A stretch of DNA of 64,000 nt from Candidatus Woesearchaeota archaeon. GTDB lineage: Archaea > Nanobdellota > Nanobdellia > Woesearchaeales > JAHWIC01. The stretch lies in contig JAHWIC010000003.1 in assembly GCA_019322805.1 (NCBI GenBank), forward strand, positions 33,121 to 97,120. Direction: 5' to 3'. This document shows, in pieces, positions 60,028 to 64,000 of the stretch. The position numbers and the translations under genes were made by a program. Numbering within the stretch: position 1 is the stretch's first letter; each line of letters starts with the position of its first letter. The notes below the pieces were generated by a model. The model was not told where the DNA came from, ran no database searches, and saw nothing but the letters and a program-made list of their open reading frames with translations.

Positions 60028-60764
60028 TTTAATTTCTTAACTACAATATTTGCTATAGTCTTTAAGTTAATTATATCCTCTTCGTTATACTCAACCAATA
60101 AATTAATGTAATGCTCATCACCAGTTGCTTTGTACATCTTCCAAAGCCTTAGGGCATCGCCGCCATCTAAACCATCAACTAATTTGCGTCTTTTTATTCC
60201 TAATGCCTTTTCAACACCTTTTAAGCCGCCAGTTAAGCCAATGCGGTTGCACGCAAACCTTAAGTCAAAGTGGGGTATGTTATCCGGAATTAAATCAGGA
60301 TATCTTTTCTTAACGAAAGGGAGATCAAATGAAGTGCCGTTATATGTAACTATCATCTTATACTTCTTGAATTCTTTCTTTAAAGCATCTAAATCCCAGC
60401 TAATATTCCTAACTAATATCTTTGTATCAATCCCGTCAAATAAGCCAAACATAGTTACATCTGCATAGTTTGATAAGCCAGTTGTTTCAATGTCAAAGAA
60501 AACAGCATCTTCCTTAAAGAAATCATATAAACGCCATATCTCAGTGCTTGGCAGCATGTTTGCAAAGTAGGATGAATTAAATTTGTATAATGCTTTTTTT
60601 GCTTCTAAAATCTTACGGTTATAGTATAATTTTCTGGGTCTTGATAGGCCTTTTACCCATTTACGTCTTAAGAAAGCATCCCAATTGTAAATTCCCTGAG
60701 CCCAGAGATTCTGCTCTATCTTATGATCAACTCTTTCTAGGAAGATAAAGCTGTTGCGGATCAT
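60000..60764 (-). CDS. DEDD-type ribonuclease H-like exonuclease (YprB family)
   Basis: The fold is that of RNase H-like 3'-5' exonucleases: AVFFDIETTGL (first metal DxE), IVTYNGTSFDLPFVKKRYP with the second Asp, IPHFDLRFA, then YNEEDIINLKTIANIVV with the last acidic residue. It matches the YprB-like RNase H_2 group. The N-terminal ~90 residues are basic (RRKWVKGLSRPRKLYYNRK) and may bind nucleic acid. It is separated by two bases from the SemiSWEET gene. Substrate unknown. Confidence 0.8.
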   Translation of the reverse strand: MIRNSFIFLERVDHKIEQNLWAQGIYNWDAFLRRKWVKGLSRPRKLYYNRKILEAKKALYKFNSSYFANMLPSTEIWRLYDFFKEDAVFFDIETTGLSNYADVTMFGLFDGIDTKILVRNISWDLDALKKEFKKYKMIVTYNGTSFDLPFVKKRYPDLIPDNIPHFDLRFACNRIGLTGGLKGVEKALGIKRRKLVDGLDGGDALRLWKMYKATGDEHYINLLVEYNEEDIINLKTIANIVVKKLKEQSIKRNQ

Positions 60765-60766
60765 CT

Positions 60767-61120
60767 TTAACCATAACTAAGAATCCCAATAACTATCACT
60801 ATATACACAATTACTGAAAGGATATAAGTAGCTATAAGAGGTTTTTCTCTGTGCACAATCCCATAAACAAGCCAGACAAATGCTCCAATCACATAAGCAC
60901 CCCAAGTGATTACTGAAACACCACTTGCGTTTTTTTCAATCCATATTCTAGTTAGTTGGGGTATTGTCATAATTGGCCCTAGAACCCCGACAACATAAGC
61001 GGTATCATCAACCCATCTTTTCCATTTATTAGGGTGAGGGTAAGGTTCCTTCTTTACATAAATCCTTTTCCGCTTGTGAAGATGATGCATGCCGGCAGTT
61101 TCGTGCACTATATTCACCAC
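60767..61120 (-). CDS. SemiSWEET-type (MtN3/saliva) sugar transporter
   Basis: The protein has three membrane helices with the PQ-loop motif: GVLGPIMTIPQLTRIWIEKNASGVSVITWGAYVIGAFVWLVYGIV. This matches the half-size SemiSWEET family, which dimerises to move sugars. A charged ~35-residue N-terminal region is extra. It starts at GTG immediately after the pyrF stop codon. Its presence in a pyrimidine operon suggests a possible role with nucleosides or pentoses, but this is speculative. Confidence 0.82.
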   Translation of the reverse strand: MVNIVHETAGMHHLHKRKRIYVKKEPYPHPNKWKRWVDDTAYVVGVLGPIMTIPQLTRIWIEKNASGVSVITWGAYVIGAFVWLVYGIVHREKPLIATYILSVIVYIVIVIGILSYG

Positions 61121-61819
61121 CTAAACAATCTCCTTCACCAATTCCTGAGCAGCTTTCTTCATATTCTCCTGCTGGTATATCCCCCGTCCAACAATTGCAT
61201 GCCAGTTGTCGCCAGCTACTTTTGCTCCCTCTGTAACAGAGCCGCCCTGGGCAATTAATCCTGGAGAATAGAAAGCTGGTTTTATTCCAATAGACTTCAA
61301 GAATTCCCTGTATTCCTTTATCTTACCCGGCTTGTTTCCAGGCACAACAAAATCATTGACACCAAGCTTTGCTGCTATTTCATATATTCGTTTTGGAGCA
61401 TCGTTACAGATAAAGCCTTTATCAGAGGCTAGGTAGCCTGGATGAGTCATCTCTCCTCCAACAATGATTCCTATGCCGGCCTTTTTTGTAGCCTTGATCC
61501 ATGTTTCTTCTGTCACAGGGCCGGATTGAGGGAAAAGGATAATGGCATCTACTTCTGAGCATACATCCATGAATTTCTCTGCCATTGCGGGTATGTCTGT
61601 TCCAGCTTTTTGATGGTCATAGATAATTGGAAGCTCGGTATATTCCCTTATTACGTTGACTATCTTACGAATTCCATGAGGCAGGACTATCTGAAAGCCA
61701 ACCTTATAGCCGCCAATTCCTTTAACACCGCAGGTTGCTTCTACAAGCTCCCTTAACTTCATCAGTTCACTAACATCGCATGCAGGTATAACAGATTTCT
61801 TTAGTTTTATTATGCTCAT
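61121..61819 (-). CDS. pyrF: Orotidine 5'-phosphate decarboxylase
   Basis: PyrF decarboxylates OMP to UMP. The TIM-barrel signature is variant: LPIIYDHQKAGTDIP, in which the catalytic D-x-K-x-x-D pattern is spaced as D-H-Q-K-A-G-T-D. Other blocks fit the family: VVPGNKPGKIKEY, PAFYSPGLIAQGG and AIVGRGIYQ. The ATG at 61819 overlaps the pyrE stop as ATGA; an in-frame ATG lies 12 bases upstream. Context with pyrE, pyrC and pyrK supports the call. Confidence 0.87.
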   Translation of the reverse strand: MSIIKLKKSVIPACDVSELMKLRELVEATCGVKGIGGYKVGFQIVLPHGIRKIVNVIREYTELPIIYDHQKAGTDIPAMAEKFMDVCSEVDAIILFPQSGPVTEETWIKATKKAGIGIIVGGEMTHPGYLASDKGFICNDAPKRIYEIAAKLGVNDFVVPGNKPGKIKEYREFLKSIGIKPAFYSPGLIAQGGSVTEGAKVAGDNWHAIVGRGIYQQENMKKAAQELVKEIV

Positions 61820-62424
61820 TTTGCTTCCCACGCTTCAGGATTTTCAAGATATGCAATCACATTGTTGTATTGCTCTTCTATCAGCAGCTTATTGGATTTC
61901 ATATAATCGAGCAGTTCTTTTAGGGTAATCAATGAATGCAGTTTAATGCCCTCTTTTTCCAGGGTTTCTGTGCCGCCCTGCTCACGATCAAGAATAACAA
62001 GCACATCCTTGACCTCAGCTCCTGCTTGTCTTATACCATCAATAAAAGTAAGCTTAGAGCCGCCATTGGTTATCAAATCATCAACAAGCACAACCTTGTC
62101 TTCTTTTGTTAAGATGCCTTCAATCATTGAGTTAGTGCCGTAACGCTTAGGACGCCTTCTGACATAAACCATTGGCAAACCAGTTTTTAATGAAATAGCC
62201 ATTGCTATTGGTATTCCAGCTGTTTCTGCTCCAGCAACAACAGTTATGCCGAGCTTTTTCACAGCTTTTCCAAGCTCTTCTGCTATAATTTCCATCGACT
62301 TTGGCACAGAAGGCAGAATTCTTAAGTCAATGTATATCGGGCTTGTTCTTCCAGACGCAAGTTCAAAGTCCCCAAACCTAACAACATTTGCGTCACATAA
62401 CGCTTTTGCAACAGTTTCATTCAT
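61816..62424 (-). CDS. pyrE: Orotate phosphoribosyltransferase
   Basis: PyrE forms OMP from orotate and PRPP. The family has FGDFELASGRTSPIYIDLR, VVAGAETAGIPIAMAISLKTGLPMVYVRRRPK, and the PRPP loop KVVLVDDLITNGGSKLTFIDGIR. The ATG at 62424 follows GGAGG at nine bases; a TTG upstream is less likely. Four-base overlap with pyrF. Length (about 202 residues) normal. Confidence 0.95.
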   Translation of the reverse strand: MNETVAKALCDANVVRFGDFELASGRTSPIYIDLRILPSVPKSMEIIAEELGKAVKKLGITVVAGAETAGIPIAMAISLKTGLPMVYVRRRPKRYGTNSMIEGILTKEDKVVLVDDLITNGGSKLTFIDGIRQAGAEVKDVLVILDREQGGTETLEKEGIKLHSLITLKELLDYMKSNKLLIEEQYNNVIAYLENPEAWEAK

Positions 62425-62448
62425 TTTTATCAACCTCCATGAGTAGGA

Positions 62449-63645
62449 TTATTTGATTATGACTTCTTTGGCTTTTATATCATTAATCTTGCCATCAGCA
62501 TAAATTACATTTCCCCCTACAATTGTCATTACAGGCCACCCTTTTAATAATTTTCCATTGAATGGACTCCATTTGCATTTTGTCAATAACTCTTCATTCT
62601 TAACCTCTTTCTTTAATTTAATATCCACAACAACTAAATCAGCATCATAACCTTCTGCAATAACTCCCTTGTTTAATCCGTAAATCTTAGCAGGGTTTAG
62701 CGATGTTAATTCAATAACTCTCTGAAGTGTCAATCTTCCTTCATTAACAGCATTAAACAATAAAGGCAAGGTTGTTTCAACGCCAGGAACACCGTAAGGG
62801 AATTTCTCAGCTTTTTTCTCTTCAATTGTATGCGGCGCATGGTCAGAGCCAATAGTTGTCACTAGTTTAGTTCCAATTGCTTTCCATAAGGCTTCCTGGT
62901 CTTTTTGTGTCTTAAGCAAAGGCTTCATTTTGGTAAAAGAATCTTTATCATCCTCTTCTGTCAGAAACAAATGATGGGGTGCGACTTCCACGTGAATATT
63001 GCTTTTCTTGAATTTCCTTATCATCCTAAGCTCGTCTTTTGTTGAGATATGGCAAAGATAAAGCTGCTGTTTTTTTCCGCAGAAACTTTTGAAGATATTT
63101 AGCGCTTTTTCAACAGTTTGCCCTTCTGCATGAACAGATATATTCTTAGAAGCCTTGAAGCTTGCCTGCAGGTTTTCATCACGCTCAAACATCAAGTCAC
63201 CAGTTGTCTGGTTCATGTAAATCTTTGTAGAGACAATGCCTTTTGCATTCCTTATTTCATTGCTATTCTCAGGAGTTGCGCCAAAATGAAGGCCATAGTT
63301 TACAACAGATTTCTTTGCAAGCTCTCTTTTTTGTTCAAGCAGCTCAACAGTTGTTGTTGCTGGTTTAGTGTTTGGCATATCAAAGACAGTTGTTACACCA
63401 CCTTTTGCAGCTGCACAGCTTCCGGTAAAGAAATCCTCTTTCTGAATTAAGCCAGGCTCGCGAAAATGAACATGGCAGTCAATCATTCCAGGAATGACAA
63501 TCTTGTGTTTAACATCAATTATCTTATCAACTGTTACTGGTTCATCAATTACTTCGCGGATTTTATGGTTTTCAAGCAAAATATGCTTATCTGCTAATTT
63601 GTCTCCTACAAGTATTTTAGCATTTTTAATTAAAGTGCTTATCAT
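62449..63645 (-). CDS. pyrC: Dihydroorotase
   Basis: This amidohydrolase closes carbamoyl-aspartate to dihydroorotate. The metal motif IDCHVHFREPG, the GGVTTVFDMPNT block, then IGSDHAPHTIEEK with the catalytic Asp, are diagnostic of the long class (pyrC type I/allantoinase-like). ATG 63645 overlaps the pyrK stop (ATGA) and follows GGAG at close spacing; an in-frame TTG 12 bases upstream is less likely. Length ~398 is normal. Confidence 0.94.
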   Translation of the reverse strand: MISTLIKNAKILVGDKLADKHILLENHKIREVIDEPVTVDKIIDVKHKIVIPGMIDCHVHFREPGLIQKEDFFTGSCAAAKGGVTTVFDMPNTKPATTTVELLEQKRELAKKSVVNYGLHFGATPENSNEIRNAKGIVSTKIYMNQTTGDLMFERDENLQASFKASKNISVHAEGQTVEKALNIFKSFCGKKQQLYLCHISTKDELRMIRKFKKSNIHVEVAPHHLFLTEEDDKDSFTKMKPLLKTQKDQEALWKAIGTKLVTTIGSDHAPHTIEEKKAEKFPYGVPGVETTLPLLFNAVNEGRLTLQRVIELTSLNPAKIYGLNKGVIAEGYDADLVVVDIKLKKEVKNEELLTKCKWSPFNGKLLKGWPVMTIVGGNVIYADGKINDIKAKEVIIK

Positions 63646-64000
63646 TTGCTTCTCCAAGCATAATATTCCTTAAGTGGAACTTTCTTGCCTGACATTAATC
63701 TTGCAAATTTACCCAGTTCTGTAAGCTTTCTTAATTTTACTGAATCAAAAACAGGGCCGTCCTTGCAAACCATTTGATCATCTATTGCACAATTGCCGCA
63801 GACACCAAACCCGCATTTCATGAATCTTTCTAAAGATGCTTCGCAGTTTATTTTATGTTTTTCACAAATGTCAAATACTTTTTTAATCATTATTTCAGGG
63901 CCGCAGGTATAAACAATTTTGTATTTCTTCTTTTTCAGGAACTGTTCAAGCAAATCAGAAGTAAACCCCTTAAATCCAACACAGCCGTCATCAGTGCAGA
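63642..64000 (-). CDS. pyrK: Dihydroorotate dehydrogenase electron-transfer subunit, C-terminal part
   Basis: The frame is open through the right edge, so the N-terminus lies outside the window. The visible part has TDDGCVGFKGFTSDLLEQF, YTCGPEIMIKKV and the 2Fe-2S cysteines CGFGVCGNCAIDDQMVCKDGPVF, all diagnostic of PyrK, the flavin/iron-sulfur partner of PyrD that passes electrons to NAD+. Its stop codon overlaps the pyrC start. PyrD is expected just beyond. Confidence 0.9.
   Translation of the reverse strand, partial: CTDDGCVGFKGFTSDLLEQFLKKKKYKIVYTCGPEIMIKKVFDICEKHKINCEASLERFMKCGFGVCGNCAIDDQMVCKDGPVFDSVKLRKLTELGKFARLMSGKKVPLKEYYAWRSK

Noticed and set aside
1..64000. CRISPR array or prophage
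   Set aside because: No regularly spaced direct repeats with unique spacers, and no cas, capsid, terminase or integrase genes were found. The only tight tandem repeat (13066-13195) has no spacers.

Overview
The window is AT-rich DNA from an archaeon, most likely a DPANN lineage of the Woesearchaeota/Pacearchaeota type. The lineage is an inference. The archaeal assignment rests on a complete A/V-type ATPase operon (HIKECFABD), aIF1A, ribosomal protein eL41, a Rad50 with a zinc hook, an archaeal-style DNA ligase, tRNA genes interrupted by bulge-helix-bulge introns, and TTTAAATA-like TATA boxes about 25 bases before start codons. Mixed in are genes usually thought of as bacterial: Lgt, LspA, MurB, a YqhQ-like DUF1385 protein, and a RelE-like toxin module. 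This mix is common in DPANN genomes.

Layout. 0-8.7 kb: envelope and redox genes (thioredoxin-DsbD fusion, Lgt, a glycosyltransferase, LspA), two very short genes (a zinc ribbon and eL41), an HTH-adenylosuccinate lyase fusion, and aIF1A. 8.8-19.5 kb: glutamate dehydrogenase directly followed by the ATPase operon. The operon is interrupted by two structured intergenic repeats, and a small membrane ORF overlaps the end of atpD. 19.6-27.9 kb: CBS proteins, two tRNAs (Tyr and Pro) that each carry two introns, a surface protein, DNA ligase, a site-2 protease and a LigD-type phosphoesterase domain. 28.0-32.5 kb: a three-gene NACHT/STAND-like cluster with the ATPase and two paralogous C-terminal modules on separate genes. 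This is the best candidate for an undescribed system. 32.5-41.7 kb: an AbrB-PhoU regulator, a ~2000-residue multidomain surface glycosidase, a PKD protein and an Lrp regulator. 42-50.8 kb: Rad50, MurB, a PepSY lipoprotein, phosphoglucose/phosphomannose isomerase, a repeat protein, and a MITE-like palindromic element. 51-59 kb: salvage of methylthioadenosine and adenine (apt, mtnP, mtnA) together with a co-translated LsrF-like aldolase and Zn-alcohol dehydrogenase, plus a toxin-antitoxin pair. 59.5-64 kb: a YkgJ protein, a DEDD exonuclease-like protein, a SemiSWEET, and a tightly overlapping pyrK-pyrC-pyrE-pyrF pyrimidine operon running off the right edge.

How the genes work together. The ATPase rotor subunit carries a Na+-type ligand set with a single carboxylate, which suggests a sodium-coupled membrane economy. 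Lgt and LspA could process lipoproteins such as the PepSY protein encoded here. MtnP releases adenine and methylthioribose-1-phosphate from methylthioadenosine; Apt returns adenine to AMP, and MtnA plus the aldolase and dehydrogenase could return the ribose carbons to DHAP. PurB, PyrC, PyrE, PyrF and PyrK cover parts of nucleotide synthesis.

Several families of structured intergenic repeats recur through the window: hairpin pairs at about 15.2, 20.3 and 26.3 kb, and a conserved block at 12.9 and 52.2 kb. Functions are assigned by reading motifs only. No database search or folding program was run.
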